Shown here one piece after another: positions 9,801 through 22,100 of a stretch of DNA of 64,000 bases. Position numbers and translations under genes: made by a program. The stretch is taken from the NCBI GenBank assembly GCA_008477525.1, contig SPDT01000006.1, positions 1,515,501 to 1,579,500 of the forward strand, given 5' to 3'. This stretch comes from Hypomyces perniciosus (lineage: Eukaryota; Ascomycota; Sordariomycetes; Hypocreales; Hypocreaceae). Position 1 is the first letter of the stretch, and each line of letters opens with the position of its first letter. Under the pieces are notes generated by a model. That model was given only the letters and a program-made list of their open reading frames with translations, did no database searches and had not been told where the DNA came from.

Positions 9801-12800
9801 GGCAGAATGAACCGTAACAGACGGAGGCTCTCAGTCAAGCCCACCGTTCTGGGGTGAGAATAAAGCTGACGATGGACAGAGAGCTCCTCGTATGCGCATC
9901 AAAGCGAGTACTATTACTACTCGTACGGAGTACTATTATCCTCCACCTCATGTATTAAACGGAGGTGCTGCTGTGCCTAGACTAACTCATTAAAACCTAG
10001 CGGGCGTTCAGAGGGATGGTTCTGGGGGGGGCGTGGAGGCATCATCGATTTGATTTGAATGGGTGTTGTGTTGGTGGGGGGATGGAATACTAATACTACT
10101 CGTAGTACTCCGTACTCCGTACTCAGATCCATGGATAATAGGAATCAAGAAAAAGAAGAAAAGAAAAAACATAGTATTACACAATAAACCATTGTGGTGT
10201 GCAAGGAAAGGTGTGTGCGTGTGTGTGTGTATATGGAGTATGCATGATGGCAGCTTCTCGGCATCCCGCTCATCTCACATCGTGGCTACGATCGTTCGAA
10301 TTGGCTTGGAGGGTGGTAGCACAACAATACAAAACGTGCAATTAGCTGAGTTAGTGCTACCCAGCGGTACGTTTGTGCAACCATACAGGATTACAGAGTA
10401 GCATTGGCCAATCTGTACTCCGCATGTAAAAAGGGGTCAATAATCCGATCGTCCGTAGTAATAATAACATCAGACAAGCAAACAACATCTGGAATAGACA
10501 CGAGTCTAGCATGCTAGTGGTGTGGACTAGCGCCATTGGGCTGCTGCAGCGCACAACTACTCCTGGGAATAATTAAACACCCATATGAATGAATCTTCTT
10601 TTCCTCCATCGTATCGTACATAGGTACGGAGTACATGTACTATAGGGGTTGGGTCTGTGGGGCCCAAAACCACGCTGTACGAGTACGAAGCACGAGTAGT
10701 ACTACTCGTAATATGTATGTACGAAGAAGTATGCAAGTGGTACGGAGTAGTTATGTATCTACTAAATAGGTACCATCTAATACTCCCTACTCCGTATGAT
10801 GGAGAATAGGGGCTGCAGGTCCTACTCACTCAATCGAGATCCGCGATAATACTCCGTATATGTCTAACAGGGCTCAACTCCAGCTCTCCATATTGACACG
10901 AACGCAACCCACAGCCCCACGATCAGCCGTTCGTCTAAGCGAGTCATTTGGATCCGGTTTAGTCCCCCGTGTTAGTGCAAAGACGAAGCAAGCCAAGACG
11001 AAGCACCATCAGTTGTGACAAACGACAGACAGCGTCGGTCCACGTTATGTACTTTAGAGTATCGTTCCATGTTGCTGTCCTGACAAACTCGATCTTTGAA
11101 TAGGCACTGTCCGTTGTCTAAGTCGATGATTCTCTTTTCTGACACAAACAGACGCACGACATTGACATCCATCCATGTCTCGGGAATCTCCTCCAATAGT
11201 ACGCAATGCCCAATCTTTACTACCTGGAATGGCCCAGACATGCGCAAGGGCAAGGAACCGAATCAACGAAGGATCTCACCGAGAATACAGAGACACATTA
11301 TATTAGCAGCGATACTACGGAGTACTCCCTAATACACTAATATCATCCTGTCCCTACCTGGCATGTTGGCTTGTCATTGCTTGGGCTAACTTGAAAGACG
11401 CCTGGGCACATGGAGCTAAACCACACCTAATAGTATACCTAATAGTATACCTAATAATATTCACCTCCACCGTTTGGGGGTCCAGTAATCACGGAAGGAG
11501 ACGACAGCGGGCGCATCGGGCGGGAGCTGTGCCGTTACCCGCTGAAGCTCCGCTATGGCGGTTCTGTTGTCCTATTGTGGAAGGGCGATATGACAACATA
11601 CCTCTACGAGTACATGCACGGAGTACCGCCCTGAGTATCGTATATGCATCTTGCCACTCACCGAGTCCTTCTGCCAAGAAGAGGATTGGACAAGACAAAA
11701 GAGCAAAAGTACGGAGTAGATTAGTAGTTCATCACGGCGACGGAGGAATGCTAGGACCGACCTCCTGCCTATCGCGCCAACCGGAGAGATCACCAAGATT
11801 CTTTTAGCCCTTTTTTTACTTTTTTTTACTCAAGTGGTTTGGCCTGTTTCTCGGCAATTGAAATCCTGGAGGAACTCTAGGCACGTGCTCGATCAAGCAG
11901 ACAAGCCACCGGCTTCGCCGCGTCTGCTTCGTCCTTCTCTCTGATGGGCTGCAGCAGCGCTAGAGCAGGTTGCCTGCTGTGCTACCTATACTACTAGTAC
12001 TATGCTATGGTTGCCTATTGCCCATTACTGCCCGACCGGTGCGCGGAAGCCTGAATAGCGGCGCTGTTCCACTTGATGGTTCCTTGTGTTTCGGAGGACG
12101 GCCATTTTTGGGGTTTGGCTCGGGCCGAGTGTGGGTCTTTTTTTCGGCATCCACGATGGCTTTCGCTCTCCTCCGATACTCATTACTACTCCACTAAGCC
12201 GTCTGTACCAGAGCTATCTAGGCACCAGTCAAAGGCCGATTATTCATAGGTGGGAATATATGTAGTAGTGGCATTTTGGTTTGTTCTCTGCAGTTGTGTC
12301 TTAGGATCTTTTTGATATCTGTGATGTAGTTGCATTTCTGATGCGGCACACTCCGGCCCTACCCTACACACTCTAGCCTAGACATTGTTGCTTTTCGTTA
12401 CCCCAAACTCATACTGACTGGTCTTTATCATATTGTGCTAGGAGAGTTGTTTTAAAAGAAACAACAATATGTGTGTGATGGATCGTACGGTACTTCGCAA
12501 CCTTGTTGGTTAACAAATTCCCTACTATCTACGAGAAACGGTTCTCCTAACGAATCAGGGACTGGTTTGACCAACATACCACACAAAATCTTGATCAGAC
12601 TGACTCAATAAAAAAAGATCAACAAAGCCAATTCCCAAAATTTCCATTGTCCAAACAGAGAGCCTCAACTAAAGCTTCAGAACTTGGGGAGGGAATGTCT
12701 TGGGGTGCGGGGGTGTGAAGCCAGGAGCACATGGATGTCACTTCGGGTCCCCCCGAAGGTGGTTCATGACACCACCACCACCTTTTGTTTCGTGCCAAAG

Positions 12801-14827
12801 AGTTGATAGCTCATGATACCTCTTGTCGTACAGGGGTTGCTACAGTAGATCCTGGTGGTGTCAGCGGCTCTGGGCCACGTGGTTTCTACCCACCACTACG
12901 AAAGCATCATGTTGTGGCCACCACGCACAGAACTCCTACCTGGAAGATGGTGTTCATCCTGTCCTCTAATTCGTATATTGAGTAAAGAACAGAGTAACTG
13001 ATATTATTTCTTACAGACTAAGACCGTTATACAGGAACCGAATTGTAAAATTTGACTCATTAATATTATCAACCGACAGAAAAGTCCCAACCACGGCTTG
13101 CTAGTTCATCGCAGAGCTAATGGTTGCCATATTATAAGCAAAGGAAGAGAGTGTCACTATGCCGGGATACGAGAGCTTTAAGTTTCAGCCTCAATCGTAG
13201 AACTACGGCTAAGAAACGTAGAGACAACTAACTGACCTATTTCTTTGATGGTTGACTTCACTGTCTAGTATTGACTATCTAGACATGCATCCTATTGTCT
13301 ATTCATGAGTTAATTATACGGACCTAATGGTCTTGATCTTTTTGAATACCAATTCAATACTACTCATAATCGTATCGATGAAATTTTGTACATAAATCTA
13401 TAGTCATCACATCCGTTGCCCCTTGTTCTTATTACGAGAATGTAGTAACACCCACATCTGTTGCCATGAGGATCGTTAACTCTCCACAAATGTCTCATTC
13501 GAAGAAAAAAAATCTTTTGCGTCTGTCAAAAGATCCGCTGTAACGTCTCACCATAGCTGGAAACCCTCCGTTGGAAACTCGGACCACTTACGACCTCGAG
13601 CGTCGTGCATATTGAATCCTTCTCCTGTCATCGTGCATGATACGGCCGCCCATCTACAATGTCCCATTTTTTTTTGCATAATGCTACATCGAAGTGCCAT
13701 CAACTAGACAACAGGTAAGTTCATGTCAGTATCTTTCCTTTTGGTATTGTAAGTGATAGACCAATACATTTAGCTTGTTTGGATGACTGAGGTTGCTCTA
13801 ACTGAACCCAGCTACGGCTGCATAACTGAGCGAAATGGTTCAATCAGATAAATCATCAGTGACTTTTATGCCCTTCACGAGTCTCATTTTACTGATCACA
13901 ATCTTCCCCTGTACCCCTGCGATGACATTCATTCATCCTTCGCCTGGACCTCGGCACTCTAGCCCGTGGGATCAACGGAACCACCGTAGAATTTTCAACT
14001 ATTGGATAGAAGAGACCTGGCTAAATTTGAATACTACTACTACTACCTACGAGTAGTCTCGATGTCTGTCCCATAAATCCATCCCGATATCTTCTCGCCT
14101 GAATGCACCGTGGGCTCCATAGGCCAGTTCGTATCGTTTGCCGATTTTCTGCGGGACACCCCCCTTTTCTTTCATGTTCCTATACTAATACTTGTAAAGT
14201 CGAACGGAAATAAGGAGAAAATCCTCATGCGGTCTCACACGGGCATTTTCCCAAGCCCTTGGAACCGGGCTTCCGGCTGGCCCTACTGATGGGTCTGAGA
14301 CTCGACCCATATCTTCTTGTCTCGGCTTTTTCGGTCTATGTTGGACGTACGTACGCTATTCTTCATAAGAATGTAAGGGTACTATTCAAGACAGTTGTAC
14401 ATAAACTTAGCCTTGCATCCCGGTTTACTAGCAACAAGAGTTATACCAAGACAATGAATATGTCTTAACCCACTTTGACAGGCGGGTCTAGGACACCAAG
14501 TGGCCATGTATAAAATAGTTCGTCCATCACATGCCGATCAATGATTAAGAGCTGGGCCTTTATTCAGTCGTATGCATCTATGGAGTAGTCTCGTAGAAGC
14601 CTCGCCTGGGAAGACTCGGTCTCACCACACAATCCCTACGGTCAAGTGTGGTGTGATTCAATGGCATTGACGCCTTTAAGGGGTACTGTGACGGTCAAGT
14701 CCAACAAGACCAACCCAAATGAGGTGTATGCATTATCATAATAACTCTTTGACTCCTTCCATGTAATAACCAAAAAAGCCTGCGGCACTCAGCCCTCCAA
14801 TTTATAGACTTTCAATAAAAGATATGC
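9801..14827. other. Gene-free stretch with dispersed GTAC motifs
   Basis: About 5 kb with no protein I recognise and only short unconvincing open frames. The first part (9.9-11.8 kb) has nine exact TACGGAGTA/TACTCCGTA copies (9924, 10106, 10113, 10625, 10741, 10788, 10850, 11316, 11710) and three direct ACCTAATAGTAT-like repeats (11427-11460). From about 12.2 to 14.8 kb the DNA is AT-richer, with an inverted-repeat structure near 12.75 kb and a hairpin GTTGTTT/AAACAAC near 12.45 kb. It could be a decayed transposon region or hold non-coding transcripts; neither is shown. Confidence 0.5.
12741..12863. repeat. Hairpin plus 10-bp inverted repeat in AT-rich gene-free DNA
   Basis: CTTCGGG (12741-12747) pairs with CCCGAAG (12752-12758) across a 4-nt loop. 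Just downstream TGACACCACC (12767-12776) is inverted as GGTGGTGTCA (12854-12863) with a 77-nt spacer. No coding sequence is associated. It might be a relic of a small inverted-repeat element. Confidence 0.5.
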
Positions 14828-17440
14828 TCAAAATTCATCCTCTTCCATCCCACTCACTCTCTTCTCTCCAACTTCCCGAATCTTCTCTCCGAGAATCGTC
14901 CGGCCGTATCGCTCCGCCACCTTGTATGCTGCCTCCATCATCCGACCAGTTCGGTCACGCATCAACTCTACCATCTCTAGAGCGCGCATGCCCCTGTCCT
15001 CACCCTCGCGACACTCCACGGCAAGAAGCTGCAGGAGCGTCTTGTCAATCTCTAGCTCAAGACGTGACAATAGAGACCTCTGGGTGTGACTACCCGAAGT
15101 GGCTTCGACGAGATCACGCAGCTGCGCGGCCTGGACACCCTTGAGCATAAACTGCTGCTCTAGCTTCTTAGTCTCAGCACCTTCTTCCTCTTCGTCCTCG
15201 TCCATTGGTGCATCTTCCCCGTCAGCCGAACCCTCTCGATTGTGGGCCTTTTCTTTTGGAGGTGAAGCTATGGGGATTGAGAACTCAAACTCAGAGAGAA
15301 GAGGCCGGGGGAAGTATGGATATTGGTCGCCACCCTTGAGGATGATGCAATGAAACTTATTTTCGGCCACGGCAATGGGGAAATATGTCTCATGCTTCCG
15401 GCCAGAGGCAAGACGGGCTAGAAGCCTGGTATCGAGTAGAGGAACCCATGAGGCACGCGACGGCTGCCGCCAATGTAGCAACGTGAGAAGTGTGCCCGTA
15501 GAATCATAGATACAAGGATCCTGTATGTATTCGTAAGTAAGCTATCCCAATACCAAAGGTTCAATCGCACTCACCCCGTTGTCTGAAAAGAAGACACTTT
15601 TTAGTGTAGCGCCTTCGGGAAGCGCAACTGTATCTTCATTTTGACAAATTTCATCCCGCTTGACATTTTCTATTGTGTATAAGAGACGAGTGTTCCCGTC
15701 TGGTGAAACAGGACCGTTCCCTATCGTGAGAACGTAATCTCTCCAGCTCGCGCAAGTAACCATGGGAGTGCTCTTGGGACGGTAGACCCGGTATGGCATG
15801 CCAAACAGCGTAAATATACGCACATAGTTGGCTGTTGTTACAACTGTAACAAAAGACTCACTCAAGGACATTGCCGTAATGGCCTCTCCCTTGGGCAACT
15901 GCGTCCGCCAGTCGGATCGCTGGGTCCAGGTCTCGTGAGGACGATAGAATATAGTTGCTGGAGCGTCGTCCTTCGGTGGACAAGAAAAGAGTGTGCCATG
16001 CTCATTGAGACATGCCTTGTCATAGTGGAATGTGTCTGTGAAGTGGAAGTCTCTGTGGAACTCGTGATCATAGAACTCCACTGTGACAGTGTGATGTGCA
16101 TCCTGGTCGATCGTCCAGACGAACCCGATCAGATTAAGGCACAGGTATTTTCGATTTCCCCTCCATGGCGTCGAGCCAGGCTGAAAGGCTTCATGATATT
16201 GGGGTTCTACTAGGTGTCTTCGCTTGTTCGAATATTCCCCGCCGAGATCGTCGCCGTCACGGGCCCTCTTCTGACCAATTGCGTATCCAGCGCCATCGTC
16301 ATCCACGACAAAGTCGTCCTCATCACCGTCTGCGTAACCTTCACCCCCTAAGAAGGAATCAAGACTTCCGAGGGAATCTCGGCGGGGACGAGTGGGTATT
16401 TCACGTTTGTGGCCATTGGCTATAGGGGCTCTCCGGTTGGCGGATATTTCTGATAGCGGATCATGGATGAAGGGCGAGGGCTGAATGGCCAGCTTTAGCA
16501 TAGGCGAATACTGGTCAGGCAGAAAGTCCGGGTATATGTAAACCTCTCCATCTGTTGTTGTGAAGGAGAGAATATTCTTGGAAGGATGCCATGCCAAGTC
16601 AATGACGTTGGAGTAATCGTAGCGCTGGATAACGCTCTGTGTCTTTGTCTCCCAAATCAGGACCTTTCCGCCCTTGCAGGCCGATGCCAGCATGGCGCCA
16701 TTTGGTGACCAAGCAATGGCTGTGATATCGGCCAAATGCCCATTCGCAAAACAACGCTGCTTCTCCCAGTCGTTTTTAGAGACCACTTGAATGTCCTTCG
16801 TTGGAGTCGGTACAGCAAAGGCCCTGCCGTCAGGGTGCCAGACAGCTTTGGTCGATACTTCGGAGTCACTGTCCACATTGCCAATGATTCCATCCACTTT
16901 ATGTATCAGCTCCGGCTCTTCTGCCGTCAGTGAGTAGATGTAAATGATCCCATCCACGCATGATAGGGCTGCAAGCCTTCCATTCAGATCCAGGCTCACG
17001 TGTCGTGCGGCTCGACCATGCTCATTCAGGTGCCTCAGCTGCTTGATGTCTTGTGTATTCACAACCTTGACGCTCAGTTCATCGCTGGCGACGGCACACC
17101 ATTGCGAGTCTGCGGATAGGGCAACGTCTCGAATTGGGAGCGAGGTTCGGAGAAGAAAGCGGTCGAAGTTGGCAGTGCTGAGAGAGTACAGGCTGACGGT
17201 ACCATCCTCGGATCCGACGACAAAAAAGTCCTGGGCTGCGGAGACTGCAACGTTCTGCTCCTGGCAATCGTCAATGTTTATGGGCTCGCCATCGGAGCCG
17301 GTTTTATAGAGGCGGATGGTATTGTTGGAGCCGACTGTGACGAGGCGACTTCCGTCGGTTGTGTATGTGCATCGTGTGGTTCCTTGAGTATGGGCTGGCC
17401 GAGGCCGAGGACGAGGCGCAACTGTCGAATCCATTGTCAC
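14828..17440 (-). CDS. MCL1: Mcl1/Ctf4 (minichromosome loss protein, Pol-alpha-binding replisome hub)
   Basis: Trimeric adaptor that links CMG helicase to DNA polymerase alpha and supports sister-chromatid cohesion in the nucleus. Exons 17440-15575 and 15520-14828 (54-nt intron with GTGAGT..CAG) give 852 residues. The N-terminal WD40 propeller is clear: RPAHTQGTTRCTYTTDGSRL, VTVGSNNTIRLYKTGSDGEP, FFVVGSEDGTVSLYS, VKVVNTQDIKQLRHLNEH, ITAIAWSPNGAMLASACKGG and VLIWETKTQSVI. An acidic linker (DGDEDDFVVDDDGAGYAIGQ) leads to the second propeller/SepB-like domain (FQPGSTPWRGNRKYLCLNLIGFVWTI...). The last exon encodes the helical C-terminal bundle, interrupted by an acidic DEDEEEEGAE run. Met 3 is an alternative start. 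Divergent from the WD40 gene at 17824. Confidence 0.92.
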
Positions 17441-17823
17441 TTTTGTCGATGGTTTGAGCGATGATGGTGCATTGGAGATGCTGTCTTGATGGAATGAGGT
17501 CGGCTAGATTGTTGGAGATGACAAGGAGCTGCCTGTGCTTTACGCGGGAGACGCGTCTGAGCGCGTCTCAATTAAAACCCACCAGAGGTCCAGCGCGAAG
17601 ACCCCGCGATTAGGTAACCCCACCTTGATATGCATTTCTAAGGGGTGCGAGGCACGAATATCTAGGCACAGATTTGTAGCATAATACAGTGGTGTATGAC
17701 CTGAGAGAAAGAGAGAAAACAAGTAATAGAAATAAAGGCTCTGTCAAGAAATATTGCCACAGTTGTCGATTCCACAGGGACAAAAGCACAACACCTCGCA
17801 GACAACACTGCCACAGGCTTACC
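17441..17823. promoter_or_regulatory. Divergent promoter between MCL1 and the WD40 gene
   Basis: 383-nt spacer with two outward-reading genes. It carries GCGGGAGACGCGTCTGAGCGCG near 17540, which includes ACGCGT (the MluI cell-cycle box sequence bound by MBF in yeasts), fitting a replication gene. Function is inferred only from the motif. Confidence 0.45.
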
Positions 17824-19117
17824 ATGGAGTCTTCGAATCCTGACAACTTCTTCCAGACGGAGTGAGTTCTGTGTCTGAACTATGAGCCGGATTTTTCTAA
17901 TCATGCATCTAGTACTTCTCATGCTGAGAGGGAGAGGAAAGCAGCAAAGGCTAGCAACAAGAATGGAGACCCGCTGGTGATGAAGTCCAAGATCCTGGCC
18001 GCCGTTCCTGATCCATCCTCCCCTTCCTCTGCGATATTCATCGCAGAATCCGCTGGTCATGTCCGCCGGATCAATCTCTCTGTGAGTAGAATGGAAACAT
18101 GGTCTCATTTATTGGACATCTTCTGATCTCAATCAGTCTACCGAGCCTAAAACCACCTACCGAGGTCCCAAAGCTCCTGTGACATGCGTTGCGGTAGGTG
18201 GCAGCGGAGACAAGACAGTCTTTGCAGGCTCGTGGGATAAAGACATCTGGTCATGGGACATTAAATCAGCCCAACTTGCTCGCAAGTTCAGCGGCCACTC
18301 TGATTTTGTCAAAGTCGTCGTTTGCGCAAGAGTATCTGGAAAGGAGATTCTCATCAGCGGCGGCGCGGATAAGAAAATTCTAGTCTGGGACATCGAAACT
18401 GGTCGACGTCTCTTCACTCTTCAGGACCCAACAACCACCATGCTCGCTGTGCAAGACATAGCCATTGATCCTGTATTGAGCACCGTGGACTCGGTCATCA
18501 TCGCGAGCGCGAGTAGCGACCCTCACATTCGTCGGTGGAAGATCACGCTCGATGGTTCCGAGCAGTTAACCGAGACGTTTCACGACCGCCCTGATACCGA
18601 GAGGTTTACAATTGAGGAGCACGACACGAGCATCTACAGGCTCGTCTTCGACCTTGGAAGCGAGGAGGGTGATCTCTGGACGGCCAGTGCAGATGGCACA
18701 GCGAAGTGTCTAGCACGATCCCGCAACTTTGTGGCCGACGACGTTTTCACACATGGCGACTACGTTCGTGCTGTGATTCCCACAGACAATTGGGTTATCA
18801 CGGCGGGTCGTGATGAAAATGTCAAAGTATGGGACCGGTCCACTGGCAAACTATACTGCATATTGGAAGGACACTACGAAGAAGTCACGGATCTGGTGAT
18901 GCTACCTAACTCGCGGGGATTGCCGGAAAAGGTCTGTAGCGTAAGTATCGATGGGACGATTCGTACGTGGCCGCTGGCCAAGAGCGAATTGGACGAGGTA
19001 GTCAAGAAGATTGAAGAGTCTGGTAAACCAGTGGAAAAGGAGCCTGAGCCGGAGAACGAGAACTTGTTGACAGCGGAAGAGGAGGCAGAATTGGCGGAAC
19101 TCATGGAAGATGATTAG
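17824..19117 (+). CDS. WD40-repeat protein of unknown function
   Basis: A 395-residue protein almost entirely made of WD40 blades. Exons are 17824-17861 (38 nt), 17913-18081 and 18137-19117. Visible blades include APVTCVAVGGSGDKTVFAGS/WDKDIWSWDI, HSDFVKVVVCARVSGKEILI/SGGADKKILVWDIETGRR, VIIASASSDPHIRRWKI, DLWTASADGTAKCLAR, VITAGRDENVKVWDRSTGK and VCSVSIDGTIRTWPL. The C-terminus is acidic (TAEEEAELAELMEDD). This protein type is widespread in filamentous fungi, but I cannot attach a yeast name; it would act as a scaffold by analogy with other WD40 proteins. The GTGAGT donors and phase continuity at both junctions support the exon model. Confidence 0.85.
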
Positions 19118-22100
19118 ACACATAACGTAGGAAGCGAGAAGACGGGCCGTTCAGCTCTGGTCCCCTTAGCAGATTGTCGAGCACACTGATCGGCACTTAG
19201 TCTAACAACTTCGGCTACAGCGGACACACAGCAGCTAAGCTCCTTCTAAGGAAATGAAGGCTCACTAGCCCCCCAGCTATCCGACTATAATAGGCAAAAT
19301 CCCTCGAGTGTTGGCTGTACAAAGTACACGATGAACAAAAGCCACAGTTTGAGTCAGGATGAAACGTGTTTCGGGAGCAGGCCTGCCGACTCCCGTGTTG
19401 CCTGAATCTGGAGAGTGACAGACGCAAACGCAGTGTTTTCCCATCAGCGTCCTGTGTCACCCTCTGAACTAAGGTCAGTTTGACGAAGGCGCTCAGCCAC
19501 CCGAGCCGAGCTTCGAGGAGCTTCGATTTGTCGTCATGAGTGTACCACGTTGTCGGCTCGCACTTGGTGGATTCGAGACGACGGTGAATGTTCGTTCCCG
19601 TTTCTCGGGTCAGCATTTCCCTTTGTGGAAGAGTGATAATACAACGAGACACCCCCGGGTGCGAACGAGAAAAATAAAACTTGAAGCTCATCTAGTAGCT
19701 AGCTGGCCGCTAATAGTTCAACTCGTACGGCCAAGACAGACCATTCGGGAAGTGTTTGCTGCCGCCTGGAACGAAGGCTAGATATCTGATTGGGGGATTG
19801 ATAACTGCCCGAGGCATGAGATGATGGACGGGCGCGTAAGATTAAACGCAGATCGATGACAAATTCTCTTTCTGTTTTTGACAAGTTGTTAGTTTAGGAT
19901 GAGGAGCATCTCGTGTAGACTGGCGACGTGCGGAGAAGCTTGATGGAGCTCCGTAAAGCGGTTTACGAAGACAAGCCTTTGACTTAAATATTGACGAGTA
20001 ATACTTCGTACGAAGTAGGTGGTATTCGACATCCGTTTGTGTTTTTCATCCCTTCGGGATGCTCCATACTATGTTCTACAAGCTTCTTGTCGTACTTGTA
20101 CTCCTATTAATATCATCACGGCATGGCCTTTCTGCAGCACGGGCGGGAATAACACAGTCGGTATTCACCCACCACATGTTATGGACCCCACAGGATCCAT
20201 TTAGGTCCCTCGGGTCTGTGTCTTGTGTCTAGTCGTCCTCGTAGTAGCATCTCTGGTTAGATTTGTCTAGCTATCAGTCCGGTGCCCCAGGTAACCCTCC
20301 ATGGTGGAGCTAGAAAGTGCAGACTAAATCGCCAGCCTCCAGGAAACCGGGCTGCTGGCTTTCCATCTGCCGTTCGCCTACTGCTAGTGGCAGATCATCA
20401 TGATGGAGGAGTAGCAGTAGGGCTAGTAATAGGAGGAGTCTTGAAAAAATGACATGTAGGGATCATGTGAGCTGGAGGCCTCGACTTGGTTCGGGACCTT
20501 TTCAGGGGGAGAGAATGGAATACTAGTACTACTAGTAGTACGGAGTACAAGTACGAGTACTCGGAGAGAATCTTCATCACATGGAGTCAGCCCAGAAAAA
20601 GTGGCTACTAAGACAGATCTTTGGGATTGTACGCGTGCATGCATGTCTATTGTTTCGGAGTTTTCTCGACAAACGAGAGGCATTTTCCACCGGAAGGGGA
20701 CGCACCAGTAAACTCACACAAATTATGCCCGAAGTCTAGCAAATCCCCTGTCATCCATGGACCATTCGCACAAGAAACCCTGTAAAGCACAGACTCGTAG
20801 AAAAAAGAACAACAACAACAAAAAGAAGTCCAATCGGGGGCCAGATTTGCCAGCACGTATCGGACAATGAAGAATAATCCCCGGAGCTCAAGGGTCAGGG
20901 GTCTTCGTGCTCCGGTGAGTCTCCCATGGGCTTGATAGAGTCTTGTACATGTCTCGGTGGACCCTGGATGTATCGGCGGGAGGCTGAAACCGCCGCACGG
21001 CGATAGACTTGCCCACAAGATGCAGTGAGCAGTGAATATGTACCGTACCTAGTACTCGTAAGCAACCGATATTTGTGGATAATAGGCAAAAAGCACGGTT
21101 GCAGTGATAAAATCCGCCCCAGGGCTCTGCATATGATGTGGGCAGAAATGCAGGTCAACAAGCGTAGCCGCATGGTATTATTGAGACATGAAACTGTTGG
21201 AATCGCAATCGACGCACCAACATGTAATTTTTGTTGTTGTTGCGGATACTCGCTCGGCTTTGGTTCAAGAATCTCAGGGGGAAAAAAGCAAGTTGTTGTG
21301 CGAACGAACTTCGGGGATGGACATCATGATACCCGGAACAATTTCAGACCGACGAGTACAGCCACGATTGCTACGTACCTCTCCAACCACGCCTTTCTGC
21401 CTACTAATCGTCTAGATAGGTATCTATGCTTTCTTCTTCAACTCCTGTCAAAATACTCCGTACTAGTGAGCTGGCAAGCCACCGAAGGCGAGATCGTATG
21501 TGCATTCGTATTGCAATGTTTCACCACACGAGAGAGCATCTTCAACGCCATGAGTGTCCGGCGCTAATTCGAGACATTGACGGTTCAGTCTGACGGGATG
21601 CATAAAGTTCCAGTGGCTGCATGTCACTCGACAAAGGAAAAAGAAAGCAAAACAGAGGCTCAATGGACTAACTGTTCGGACGGATATGAACCAATATTGG
21701 AACTGTCAGTCCACCGGTATAACTTGTAAGAAACGAGCCTTTAGCTGCAGCACCGTTGATCGTCAGTCAGCAATTGGATTGATGATTGAAGCTAACCGGC
21801 GACTCCGTCCCGTGTTCAGGCTCGGTCATTGGTATTAATAGTAAACACTTTTTTGCCAAATCCATCAATCAACTATTACTAGTATTCGTATATGGAGTAC
21901 ATAGTATAAGTCTTTTATGGCTCACCATCGTTTCGTTTCGTTCAAGACATTCTTGGACATAAAGGCGAACAAAGACTAATAATAGTACTGCCGTCTGTTG
22001 AATTAATGCCTGTATTATGTACAAATGATGTCTTGGTTTAAAATACGCGTGTGAAACCAATGCAGTACTCGTATTAGGAGTATTCGTCACACAGTTACTT

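Noticed and set aside
19215..19691. 158-codon minus-strand frame
   Set aside because: No domain, no convincing start context, composition unlike the neighbouring genes; not enough to call a gene.
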